A stretch of 42,078 nucleotides of DNA from Parcubacteria group bacterium (GTDB taxonomy: Bacteria; Patescibacteriota; Minisyncoccia; Phycocordibacterales; Phycocordibacteraceae), in assembly GCA_028286525.1 (NCBI GenBank), contig JAQBRL010000022.1, positions 1 to 42,078 of the forward strand, written 5' to 3'. Below the pieces are notes generated by a model. That model was not told where the DNA came from. It ran no database searches and saw only the letters and a list, made by a program, of their open reading frames with translations. This document shows, piece after piece, positions 26,994 through 35,597 of this stretch (the stretch's first letter is position 1; the number at the start of each line of letters is the position of its first letter). The translations under genes and the position numbers were made by a program.

Positions 26994-27067
26994 GCGCGAG
27001 CGAAGCTTCATGAAAGCTTCAGCCCCCAAGCTATATCACTACGGGAAGGAAACGAGCTCGCTGACAA

Positions 27068-28363
27068 TTAGTAGCAGTAGGTGCGACCGTTGCTCGAGTA
27101 GGTCCCGGCACTGCAGTAATTCCCGTTACTGTCGTAGAGATTGCTCGAGTTGTTGGAGGAATTGCAGTAGGTGCGACCGTTGCTGTAATACGTTCCTGCG
27201 CTGCAGTACTGGCCATTGCTGTCGTACGTAGCCGAGTTGGTGTTCGAATTGCTGTAGGGGCCACTGCAGTAGTAGCGGCCGGTCTGGTAGTACGTACCGA
27301 AGCTGCAGTAATTCCCGTTACTGTCATAGTGCGTGGAGTTTCCGTTGGCTATCGAGCTCGACTGGCAGTAGGTGCGGCCCGCGGTAACGTACGTGCCGTA
27401 CTGGCAGTAGGTGCCCGAGCTGTCATAGGAGCCGTTCGAAGTCGTGGTGTTCGAATAGGTGTTGCAGTAGTAACGGCCGCCAGAGTAGTAGGTACCGCCA
27501 GAGCAGTACTGGCCATTGCTGTCGTAGCTGCCGCTTCCATAGTTGTTGGTTCCGTAATTGGTACCGTTCACGTATATGGAGGCGGAGTCGGTATTGTTGT
27601 TCTCGTTCGATTCCTGCACGTTGTTATTCGCGTCAGCCGTGATGCGGATAGTGCCGTTCCCATTGCTCGTTCCGTCGAAGCCGAGCGTAAAGACGATGCT
27701 GTCGCCGGGATTGAGCGAGCGCTGGTAGCTCGAGGTGTAATTGGAATTGCTTGCGCTCGGCAGGTTCGCCGAGAAGGTCCAGGAATTGCTGACGCCCGTA
27801 CCGCGGTTCGCGACTACGAAACGTACCGCACCCTGATAGCCGTTCGGGACAGCGGTAGCGGCCACGAAGGAGGTGGTATCGCCGGAGTTGCGGAGGTAAC
27901 CGACGGACGTGATGGTCGTCACGAGGTCAGGGAGACCATAATAATTCTGAGGCACCTGCACGACGGTGTAGGTCGGCACCACTTGCGCGGGCTTCGGCGC
28001 GACATAGGTCGGAGTAGCGGGAGCAGTGTACGCAGGCGTCGTAGGCGTAGGTGCCGTGTACGCGGGCGGTACGGTAGTGGTCGGCGCCGGCGAAAGGGGA
28101 ATGGAGGTGGGGGCGGAAGACGTACCCACGACCACGCTCGGATTGTTCACGGGCTGAAGCGTATTCGTATCGTTCGGAGTACTTGCGGACGACAGGAATA
28201 CGTTCGCCGTAGAAAGACGCGAAAAGGCCTTCGGAAGGAAGGAAGCGGCATAGATCGCGGTTGCGATCCCTATGAGGATAAGGGCGATGAAGCCCACGAC
28301 GGCGAGACCGCCTACGGCCGCGCGCTTTGTCTGCTGCTGATTGGGATTCTGGGTCGTTTCCAT
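27068..28363 (-). CDS. Membrane/surface protein with CARDB-like domain and five C-terminal Tyr/Cys repeats
   Basis: METTQNPNQQQTKRAAVGGLAVVGFIALILIGIATAIY...; LVTTITSVGYLRNSGDTTS...; repeats YDSNGxYCxxGTYxxxGRxYCx x5. Start placed at METTQNP because of promoter spacing. Confidence 0.8.
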   Translation of the reverse strand: METTQNPNQQQTKRAAVGGLAVVGFIALILIGIATAIYAASFLPKAFSRLSTANVFLSSASTPNDTNTLQPVNNPSVVVGTSSAPTSIPLSPAPTTTVPPAYTAPTPTTPAYTAPATPTYVAPKPAQVVPTYTVVQVPQNYYGLPDLVTTITSVGYLRNSGDTTSFVAATAVPNGYQGAVRFVVANRGTGVSNSWTFSANLPSASNSNYTSSYQRSLNPGDSIVFTLGFDGTSNGNGTIRITADANNNVQESNENNNTDSASIYVNGTNYGTNNYGSGSYDSNGQYCSGGTYYSGGRYYCNTYSNTTTSNGSYDSSGTYCQYGTYVTAGRTYCQSSSIANGNSTHYDSNGNYCSFGTYYQTGRYYCSGPYSNSNTNSATYDSNGQYCSAGTYYSNGRTYCNSSNNSSNLYDSNGNYCSAGTYSSNGRTYCY

Positions 28364-28371
28364 ATATTGTC

Positions 28372-28400
28372 TTATTACCACACTGCTTATTCTTTGTCAA
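28372..28400 (-). promoter_or_regulatory. Sigma70-type promoter for the 27068-28363 gene
   Basis: Minus strand TTGACA-17 nt-TAATAA, then GACAATATATG: start codon about 8 nt after the -10. Confidence 0.65.
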
Positions 28401-28442
28401 ACATGACGAGTATAGGTCGCTGGTGATGAAAAATCAAAGAAC

Positions 28443-28448
28443 TTGACA
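28443..28448 (+). promoter_or_regulatory. -35 box TTGACA of divergent sortase promoter
   Basis: TTGACAATATAAGGTTTATGCTGTAGTTATAACC before ATG 28485. Confidence 0.5.
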
Positions 28449-28484
28449 ATATAAGGTTTATGCTGTAGTTATAACCAAGACGCC

Positions 28485-29135
28485 ATGTCAGCAACACCGC
28501 ATACCGCGCAGAATAAAGGGATCATCGGGCCGAGGAAGTGGATCTTCCTCGTGCTTGCGTTCGTCGTATTCGGCGGAACCGTCATGGCGCTTTCGAGTTT
28601 CGACCTGCTCCCGGACAGCTCGCTTTCCGGCGCTACCGCGCCCACGCTCACCGAGAGCCAGAAGCAGGCTGAAGTAGCGAGTACCCAGGTGCTTCCGGAG
28701 AAAATCGAGATACCGAAATTGAAGCTCGTTGCCACGGTCGCTAATCCGACCACCACGAACGCGACCATCCTCGATAAGGACCTCCTGTACGGGGCCGTGC
28801 GATATCCATCGTCCGGGACCCTCGGAGCAGCCGGGCAGAACGTCGTGCTTTTCGGGCACTCGAGCTACCTGCCGGTGGTCCACAACCAGGCGTACAAGAC
28901 CTTCGACGGCATCCAGACGCTTGCCCACGGCGACCAGATCCTGGTCACGGGCGCAGGCAAGACCTATGTCTATGAGGTCGAGACGGTGGCGCAGGCGAAC
29001 ACGCAGAACGCGGGGATCCCGCTTACGGTCGATGGCAACAAGCTTACGCTCGTTACCTGCGACTCGTTCGCGACCAAGTCCGACCGCTACGTGGTCATCG
29101 CTCATCTTGTAGAGAGTTATCCGAGCGCGAGCTAG
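28485..29135 (+). CDS. Sortase
   Basis: N-terminal TM; IEIPKLKLVATV; NVVLFGHSSY; KLTLVTCDSFATKSDRYVVIAHL (catalytic His, TLVTC and Arg motifs). Confidence 0.88.
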   Translation: MSATPHTAQNKGIIGPRKWIFLVLAFVVFGGTVMALSSFDLLPDSSLSGATAPTLTESQKQAEVASTQVLPEKIEIPKLKLVATVANPTTTNATILDKDLLYGAVRYPSSGTLGAAGQNVVLFGHSSYLPVVHNQAYKTFDGIQTLAHGDQILVTGAGKTYVYEVETVAQANTQNAGIPLTVDGNKLTLVTCDSFATKSDRYVVIAHLVESYPSAS

Positions 29136-29166
29136 TCTCGCTTCCGGATACTTCTCTGCAAGCGCA

Positions 29167-29207
29167 GGAAAAGGGAAGAACCGTTCTTCTTTTTTCCTGC
29201 GCAAGCA
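29167..29207. terminator. Hairpin terminator after sortase
   Basis: GCGCAGGAAAAGGGAAGAACCGTTCTTCTTTTTTCCTGCGC. Confidence 0.7.
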
Positions 29208-29283
29208 GAGGGGCAATAGATTTTTGTTCCTTCAACCAAAGCCGTTCCGACTGTCGGAGCGGCGCAATAGGGGAGTTATACCG

Positions 29284-30489
29284 ATGAAGCGATTCATCAC
29301 CCTCGCGCTGCTCGGCACCTGCTGGGCGGCCTATGGGAATAGCGCGAACGCCGCGACGATCACGACCACGCAGCGCAACGGCAGCAATGTCGCCACCTGT
29401 GTCGTCGGCACCATGACGGTGACCACCGAGAGCCCGGGAGGTCTGGTAAACATGAACTGCAGGGGGCTCGCGAAAGCGTCGACCCCGATTCCCGCGAAAA
29501 CGCCGCCGCCCGCGACCGCCACGGCCGCTCCGGCTGTCGCAACGCTCGGGAAGCAGCACCCGTTCTACGCTTTCTGCAAGGGAGGCGTGCCCTCCAAGGA
29601 CGAGCTCGTTCGGCGGATGAGGAAATCCCTCGACGCCGACAGGAATGGGATGCAGAAGCTCGAAGGCTGTCACGCTAATCCCGTGCAGTTCCTCGAGGCC
29701 TTTCGGCAGGGCGATCCAGAAGCGGGTCTCACCCACGTCTCGCAGTTGGTCGTCTACATCGACGGGCTCGTCGAGATGACGCCCGACCGCGACACGGTCT
29801 ACTACTCGTCCTGTGTGATGGGCAAAACGAACGGCCCAGAAGACGTGAAGCCCAAATGCCAGCCGCAGAAGATCGCGGCCGGCGTGAAGGTCTACGGCAA
29901 CCCGAAGACCCACCGTATGACGCTCAAGCTCGACTGCGCCAACCCCGGCCTCGTGCCGGTAGCACCGCCGTCGTGCGACCTCATCGTGTTCGAAGTCAGA
30001 CGCGAGGGCGAGCATCGTTCGCATCATCCGGTCTACGGTCCGGCTGAAGACGCGACGTGCCATGGGTACCAGAAGGTGGCCCTCACGGCCGACGGCGGCA
30101 TCCGACTTCTGGGCGACCGGGGCGAATTCGCTCCGGGCTGCCTCGATCGCATGCCGTCCTGCAGCTACGAAGGAGCCGACGCTGCCGCTCGACCCCGTGT
30201 GCGTACGTTCGATGGCACCATCGACGCGCTCAAGCCGGGGTTCTACGCGGTTCGGGTATCGCATCACTTCAGCACCAACGTGGCCAACGCTCTGGGCATC
30301 TGCGTGGAGTTCACGGATCCGGAAACGGGCGAGTGGACCACTTCGTTCACCGCCATCGTTCGCACCGTCGACTACAAGACGAGGCCGAACGGGCAGCGGG
30401 TCGCGCGGGTGGCCTACCAAGAGAACGAGTTGCCCGCGGGCGTTCGCGAGAACGATCCGGGCGGCCTCTATCTCTGGCCGGCACGCTAG
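29284..30489 (+). CDS. Secreted protein, unknown function
   Basis: Signal MKRFITLALLGTCWAAYGNSANAA; Cys-containing ~400-aa protein; SD-like GGGGAG upstream of ATG 29284. Confidence 0.75.
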   Translation: MKRFITLALLGTCWAAYGNSANAATITTTQRNGSNVATCVVGTMTVTTESPGGLVNMNCRGLAKASTPIPAKTPPPATATAAPAVATLGKQHPFYAFCKGGVPSKDELVRRMRKSLDADRNGMQKLEGCHANPVQFLEAFRQGDPEAGLTHVSQLVVYIDGLVEMTPDRDTVYYSSCVMGKTNGPEDVKPKCQPQKIAAGVKVYGNPKTHRMTLKLDCANPGLVPVAPPSCDLIVFEVRREGEHRSHHPVYGPAEDATCHGYQKVALTADGGIRLLGDRGEFAPGCLDRMPSCSYEGADAAARPRVRTFDGTIDALKPGFYAVRVSHHFSTNVANALGICVEFTDPETGEWTTSFTAIVRTVDYKTRPNGQRVARVAYQENELPAGVRENDPGGLYLWPAR

Positions 30490-30500
30490 ACATCGGTGCG

Positions 30501-30528
30501 GCGACGGAACCTCGGTTCCGTCGCCGTC
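30501..30528. terminator. Hairpin after 29284-30489
   Basis: GGCGACGGAACC-TC-GGTTCCGTCGCC. Confidence 0.65.
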
Positions 30529-30613
30529 CACCTCCCTTTTTCGTACGTCGCGCCCCTGGGCGCGGCAGGGGTTATTTCTTATCAACGATTATTCACCGTT
30601 CACTACTTCATCT

Positions 30614-33208
30614 ATGAGCATCGCTACTACCATGTCATACGCAAAGCATCGGCCGATCCTTATCGGTCTCGTCACCGTTGTCGCTGTGTTCAGCGTTGGC
30701 GTCGGTATTGCGCTTGCTGCCGGTTTCGTTACGCCTTCGCAGGTGATGGCGCAGGTAGCGCCACCGTGCTGCACGCCACCCCCTCCCCCTCCGCCTCCAC
30801 CACCCCCACCCCCTCCGCCTCCACCACCCCCTCCGCCACCCCCGGCACCTCCTCCGGCGCCCGTTCCAGTACCGGTCCCGGCTCCTCCGCCTCCACCTCC
30901 TCCGGTGTGCAGCATCGATGTGAGCCCGAATACCATCCAGCAGGGAGGTTCCGCTACGCTGTCCTGGTCGACCGATAATGCGGATTCCGCATCGTTGAGC
31001 GGCGCGGGCTCCGTCGGCACGTCCGGCTCCTTTGCCGTCACGCCCACCCAGACCACGACGTATGAGCTCACCGCGAGCAATGAAGTAGCGACCGCGCACT
31101 GTTCGACGACCATCACGGTTACCAATCCTCCACCTCCTCCGGCTCCCGCGCCTACGTGCGTGCTTGAAGCGGACCCGACCTCTATCGCGCAGGGTGGAAG
31201 CTCCACGCTCAGATGGGGAGTCACGAACGCAACGAGCGTTACGCTCGCTGGCTCGCAGACCGCTTCCATTCATAGCGGCCAGCTGGTGGTGACGCCTTCG
31301 CAGACCACCACGTATACGCTCACGGCACGCGGGAACGGCGGTACGGTTACCTGTACGGCCACCGTAACGGTCATTCCTCCCGCACCCACGGCTCCGGTGT
31401 GTACGCTCGTCGCTAACCCGACCGCGATCGCAGCCGGCGGCGCCTCGACCCTGTCGTGGACGACCAGCAACGCCTCGAACGTCTCTATCGATACCGGCAT
31501 CGGCCAGGTCTCGACCAGTGGCGGTCGTAACGTGGCGCCCGCTCAGACGACCACCTACACCCTGACTGCGGTAGGGAACGGCGGCACCGTTCACTGTTCC
31601 GCGACCGTTACGGTCGTGCCGCAGACGCCTACGGCCCCCGTGTGTACGCTCTCGGCCGCTCCTACCACCATTCTTCAGGGCTCGGCAGCGACGCTCTCGT
31701 GGACGACCAGCAACGCCTCGAACGTCTCCATAACGAACATCGGTTCGGTGTCGACGTCAGGCTCGAGTACGGTTGCGCCCGCGCAGACCACCACGTACGT
31801 CCTTACCGCAACCGGTACCGGGGGTACGGTGAACTGCTCCGCAACCATCGTCGTCGTTCCTCCGGTCGTTACTCCGAACGCACCGACCTGTACGCTCTCG
31901 GCGAATCCGACCAACATCGCAAGCGGCGGCGTCACGACCCTGTCGTGGACGACCACGAACGCGACCTCGTTCGTTATCGATCAAGGCGTGGGGCAGGTAG
32001 AGACCGGAAACGGCTCTCGCACGGTGAACCCCGGCGGCTCGCGCACCTATGTGGGCACCGCATACGGCCCCGGCGGCACCGTTACTTGCGTCACGTCGGT
32101 CTCGGTCAATACGGGAACGCCAGGACCTTCGTGCACCATGAACGTGTCTCCTTCGGTCATTCGCCAAGGCGACAGCGCGACCCTCACCTGGGACAGCAAC
32201 AGCGTGCGCGACGTGACTATCAGCCCGAGCGTCGGTTCGGTAGGCCAGAGCGGCAATGCACGCATATATCCTCCGAACGGTTCCGGGACCTACACCTATC
32301 AGGGAGTCTTCTACGGCTTTAACGGCAACAGCATCACCTGTTCCGCGACGCTTCGCGTCGAGACGCCGCAGCAGAACCTGGTGCTCGATTCGCTGCCGGT
32401 GGTAGGGAATCAGCCCCTCTCGTACGTGTACCTCGCGGATCTTCCGTACACCGGTCTTGATCTGGGACCCGTCGGTACGGCCATCTACTGGCTCATGCTT
32501 ATCCTCTGGAGCCTCGCGGTCGCGTACCTCGTGCTCTGGGGCATGGTCCCTGCGGGACTGCGTCGCTTCGGGCTTGCGGGTGCTACCGCGTCCTATGCGC
32601 CTGCATCCATCGCTCCCGCGGCCCACACGCCTGCCGCACCAGTGATGCACTCGGCTCCGGCAGCGCCTGCCGCGGCACGTACGCACACGTCGTACGAAGG
32701 CTTCAAGGCGCTCGCCTCCGAAGGCGCGCTCACCATCGATGACATCGTGAAGGGCCTCGCGCGCGAAGCAGATGATTCGCATCTGCTCGCTCCACCCGCC
32801 GTCGCTGCTCCCATCGCGGTAGCTGCTGCGCAGGCAGCCGCAACGGTGACGCAGTCGCCCGCAGCACTCCTGCCCCCTGCTCATCAGGACGTTCCTGCCT
32901 TCCTTACCGCCCTGCTTGCAGGAGAGAAGGAAGCGGTCTTCGGCATCGTCCGCGACATTACGAAAGCAGGCGGTGACGCCCAGGAATTCATCACCCATGC
33001 CATCATGGCGCTCGATGATGCGTACCGCGCGAAGACCGAAGGAAGCACGGTGCATCCGGAAGTCGCTCGCGTCTGCGAGAACTGCACCCCGACCTTCCTC
33101 GAGAAGCTCATCACGTCGCTCTCGACCGCGCTCGACTCCAGCTACTCTGCAGGAACCACAGGCGTGAAGCTTGCGGTGACGCGTGCGCTCGCTGCCGTCA
33201 ACGGATAA
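30614..33208 (+). CDS. Surface protein: poly-Pro tract, six Ig-like repeats, LPYTG, TM, Ala-rich C-terminal region
   Basis: Signal; 23 consecutive Pro codons; six ~85-aa repeats CxLxxxPTxIxxGGxxTLSWTTxNAxxVxI...TTTYTLTAxGxGGTVxCSATVxV; DLPYTGLDLGPVGTAIYWLMLILWSLAVAYLVLWG. Confidence 0.85.
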   Translation: MSIATTMSYAKHRPILIGLVTVVAVFSVGVGIALAAGFVTPSQVMAQVAPPCCTPPPPPPPPPPPPPPPPPPPPPPPAPPPAPVPVPVPAPPPPPPPVCSIDVSPNTIQQGGSATLSWSTDNADSASLSGAGSVGTSGSFAVTPTQTTTYELTASNEVATAHCSTTITVTNPPPPPAPAPTCVLEADPTSIAQGGSSTLRWGVTNATSVTLAGSQTASIHSGQLVVTPSQTTTYTLTARGNGGTVTCTATVTVIPPAPTAPVCTLVANPTAIAAGGASTLSWTTSNASNVSIDTGIGQVSTSGGRNVAPAQTTTYTLTAVGNGGTVHCSATVTVVPQTPTAPVCTLSAAPTTILQGSAATLSWTTSNASNVSITNIGSVSTSGSSTVAPAQTTTYVLTATGTGGTVNCSATIVVVPPVVTPNAPTCTLSANPTNIASGGVTTLSWTTTNATSFVIDQGVGQVETGNGSRTVNPGGSRTYVGTAYGPGGTVTCVTSVSVNTGTPGPSCTMNVSPSVIRQGDSATLTWDSNSVRDVTISPSVGSVGQSGNARIYPPNGSGTYTYQGVFYGFNGNSITCSATLRVETPQQNLVLDSLPVVGNQPLSYVYLADLPYTGLDLGPVGTAIYWLMLILWSLAVAYLVLWGMVPAGLRRFGLAGATASYAPASIAPAAHTPAAPVMHSAPAAPAAARTHTSYEGFKALASEGALTIDDIVKGLAREADDSHLLAPPAVAAPIAVAAAQAAATVTQSPAALLPPAHQDVPAFLTALLAGEKEAVFGIVRDITKAGGDAQEFITHAIMALDDAYRAKTEGSTVHPEVARVCENCTPTFLEKLITSLSTALDSSYSAGTTGVKLAVTRALAAVNG

Positions 33209-33219
33209 GGAGTTCGAAT

Positions 33220-33262
33220 AAAAAGAAAAGCTGCGTCTAGAAGGCGCGGCTTTTCTTTTTAC
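33220..33262. terminator. Hairpin terminator
   Basis: AAAAGAAAAGCTGCG-TCTAGAAGG-CGCGGCTTTTCTTTTT. Confidence 0.75.
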
Positions 33263-33303
33263 CGAACGGGAGTATGGTAACGGTGGATACGGAGGATGCA
33301 TCC

Positions 33304-33414
33304 ATGTCAAAAGGGAACAAATACGACCCTTTTGACTGGGTCATTGCGTTCGCCGCACTTCTGGTAATGCTCATCGGAGCCGGCGCAGCGGAATTCTTCG
33401 CGCATCGATTCTAG
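33304..33414 (+). CDS. Micro membrane protein (36 aa)
   Basis: MSKGNKYDPFDWVIAFAALLVMLIGAGAAEFFAHRF; one TM; tandem with two further small TM ORFs. Confidence 0.55.
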   Translation: MSKGNKYDPFDWVIAFAALLVMLIGAGAAEFFAHRF

Positions 33415-33432
33415 TAATTAGGGGGAGGAACT

Positions 33433-33645
33433 ATGAGTGATCGTATGTCTCGAAATGGCACGACCGGTATCTCGCCGGCGCATGTCTTGGTCCTCATCGG
33501 ACTGATGCTGCTCCTAGTCTATGCAGCGGCGCCGTACGCACGCGAAGCCCTCGTCTGGCTATGGGCTTCGTTCCGGGAGTGGCTCACGGGGATGCTCGCC
33601 CTCGTCAACAGGGAGGTTACCCACCATGTTTCGCCAAATCCTTGA
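33433..33645 (+). CDS. Small membrane protein (70 aa)
   Basis: GGGGGAGGAACT upstream; MSDRMSRNGTTGISPAHVLVLIGLMLLLVYAAAPYAREALVWLWASF... Confidence 0.65.
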   Translation: MSDRMSRNGTTGISPAHVLVLIGLMLLLVYAAAPYAREALVWLWASFREWLTGMLALVNREVTHHVSPNP

Positions 33646-33751
33646 ATATCTGAAGACGGATGACGATGGACCGACCATCCTGTTCTTCGGATTCATCCTC
33701 GTCGTCTGGCCGATAGGCTGCGAGGTCTACACCATCCTCAACGGCCTCTGA
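33626..33751 (+). CDS. Small membrane protein (41 aa), overlaps previous ORF
   Basis: GGGAGGTTACCCACC upstream of ATG 33626; MFRQILEYLKTDDDGPTILFFGFILVVWPIGCEVYTILNGL. Confidence 0.6.
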   Translation: MFRQILEYLKTDDDGPTILFFGFILVVWPIGCEVYTILNGL

Positions 33752-33778
33752 ACGAAGGAGTACTGGTGAGACGAAAAG

Positions 33779-33808
33779 CGCCGGGAGCGATCCCGGCGTC
33801 TTTTATTT
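33779..33808. terminator. Terminator between convergent genes
   Basis: GCGCCGGGA-GCGA-TCCCGGCGTCTTTTATTT. Confidence 0.8.
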
Positions 33809-35545
33809 CCTGGTGCTGGTTTCGCGTACGACTCTCGCCGCGAACGCCTCGACGCTCATCGCTTCGAGCTTTCCTTCGTCACGGCTTTCAGCGGTCACCG
33901 TACCGGCTTCTACTTCGGCGTCGCCCACCACCAGAAGATAGGGGATCTTCTCGCCCTTGCCCGCACGTATCTTCTTGCCGAGCGATTCGTTCGCGGCATC
34001 CACTTCCGCACGCAGTCCTGCCGTGACTAATGTTTCGGTCACGCGCGCCGCATAGTCCGCATGTTTTTCCGAAACCGGAAGTACGCGGACTTGCACGGGA
34101 GAAAGCCACACGGGGAAGTTGCCCGCGGTGTGCTCGATGAGTATGGAAAGGAATCGTTCGATAGAGCCCATGATGGCTGCGTGTATCATCACGATGCGCT
34201 CTTTTTGACCCTCTTCGTTTATGCAGGTGAGGTCGAAGCGTTCGGGCTGATTCATGTCGAGCTGTATGGTCGCGACCTGCCAGCGGCGGCCGAGCGAGTC
34301 CTCTGCCATGAAGTCGAGCTTGGGTCCGTAGAAGGCGGCTTCGCCGACCCCGTCTTCGACCGCAACCCCTTTCGCGCTTATGATGTCGCGCAGCATGCCC
34401 TCGGCCTTTTCCCATACGGACGCATCGCCCAGATAATTCTCCAGGTGCTCAGGGTCATGGGTGGAAAGCCGTACCTTCAGATCGAAGCCGAAGGCGGGGT
34501 AGAAGGCATGGATGATGTCCCAGACATTCAGGAATTCTTTCTGCACGTCGTTCATGCGGCAGAAGACATGCGCATCGTCCTGCGAGAATGCGCGGACGCG
34601 CGAAAGCCCAGAGAGCTCCCCGGACTGCTCGTCGCGGTAGCAGGCGGTGGTGTTGCTGTAGCGCTGGGGAAGCTCGCGATAGCTCCACTGCTTGCGCGCG
34701 TATATCTGCGTGTGATGCGGGCAATTCATCGGCTTCATCGCGAACTCGTGGCCCTCGCGTGTCTGTATACGGAACAGGTCGTCCTTGAATTTGTCCCAGT
34801 GACCGCTCGTTTCGTAGAGCTCCTTTTTCGTGATGTGCGGGATCTCCACTTTCTGGTAGCCATAGGGCTTTCGGAGCTCCCAGACGAAGTCGTCCAGCAG
34901 GTCGCGCACGAGCGTACCCTTCGGGGTAAAGAGGGGAAGGCCCGGCCCCACGAGCTCCGAGAAGACGAAGAGGTCGAGTTCCTTTCCGAGCTTCTTATGA
35001 TCGCGCTTCTTCGCTTCCTCTATCTGCGTGCGGTATGCATCGAGCTCTTCGATGGAGTCGAACGCAAGTCCGTAGATGCGCGTGAGCATCGGCTTCGTCT
35101 CGTCTCCACGCCAGTAGGCTCCCGCGATGCGCTCGAGCGCGAATGAATCCGCTTTTATCTCGTGAGCCGGGTTCTCGCTGTGGCCGCCACGGCACAGATC
35201 GGTAAAGTTTCCCGCCGTGTAGAGGGTGATGGGTTCGCCCGAAGCGACGATGCCGTCGATCAGCTCGAGCTTATAGGGATTCCCGGCGAAGCGGTCGCGC
35301 GCATCCTTCTCGGATACCTCGGTCCCCGTCATTTCGCTCCACGAGGGAAGAAGGTCGCGCATCGCTTCCTCTATCTGGGCAAGGTCGGTCTCTTTTGCGG
35401 GAGGACCGCCGGAGAAATCGAAATCGTAATAGAACCCGTTATCCACCGCAGGGCCGATGGTGGCTTTCGCATGCGGATAGCGCTCGGCGATGCTTGCTGC
35501 GAGCAGGTGAGCGAGAGTATGTCGTTTTTCCTCAAGGGAGGCCAT
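33803..35545 (-). CDS. thrS: Threonine-tRNA ligase lacking N-terminal TGS domain
   Basis: MASLEEKRHTLAHLLAASIAERYPHAK...CRGGHSENPAHEIKADSFALERIAGAYWRGD...MNCPHHTQIY. TATTCT box 9 nt before ATG. Confidence 0.94.
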   Translation of the reverse strand: MASLEEKRHTLAHLLAASIAERYPHAKATIGPAVDNGFYYDFDFSGGPPAKETDLAQIEEAMRDLLPSWSEMTGTEVSEKDARDRFAGNPYKLELIDGIVASGEPITLYTAGNFTDLCRGGHSENPAHEIKADSFALERIAGAYWRGDETKPMLTRIYGLAFDSIEELDAYRTQIEEAKKRDHKKLGKELDLFVFSELVGPGLPLFTPKGTLVRDLLDDFVWELRKPYGYQKVEIPHITKKELYETSGHWDKFKDDLFRIQTREGHEFAMKPMNCPHHTQIYARKQWSYRELPQRYSNTTACYRDEQSGELSGLSRVRAFSQDDAHVFCRMNDVQKEFLNVWDIIHAFYPAFGFDLKVRLSTHDPEHLENYLGDASVWEKAEGMLRDIISAKGVAVEDGVGEAAFYGPKLDFMAEDSLGRRWQVATIQLDMNQPERFDLTCINEEGQKERIVMIHAAIMGSIERFLSILIEHTAGNFPVWLSPVQVRVLPVSEKHADYAARVTETLVTAGLRAEVDAANESLGKKIRAGKGEKIPYLLVVGDAEVEAGTVTAESRDEGKLEAMSVEAFAARVVRETSTRK

Positions 35546-35597
35546 TAGAGGTGAGAATAGCATAAAACAGTTCGCGGCGGCCCCTACAGGCCGCCGC

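Noticed and set aside
27068-27530. Short-period DNA repeats considered as CRISPR or minisatellite
   Set aside because: Periodicity follows in-frame Tyr/Cys protein repeats with variable linkers.
30908-32370. Regular repeats considered as CRISPR
   Set aside because: Repeats are ~250-bp coding units of an Ig-like protein. No short direct repeats with unique spacers and no cas genes.
31757-33310. 517-aa minus-strand ORF
   Set aside because: Antisense to the Ig-repeat gene; Arg/His-rich shadow composition.
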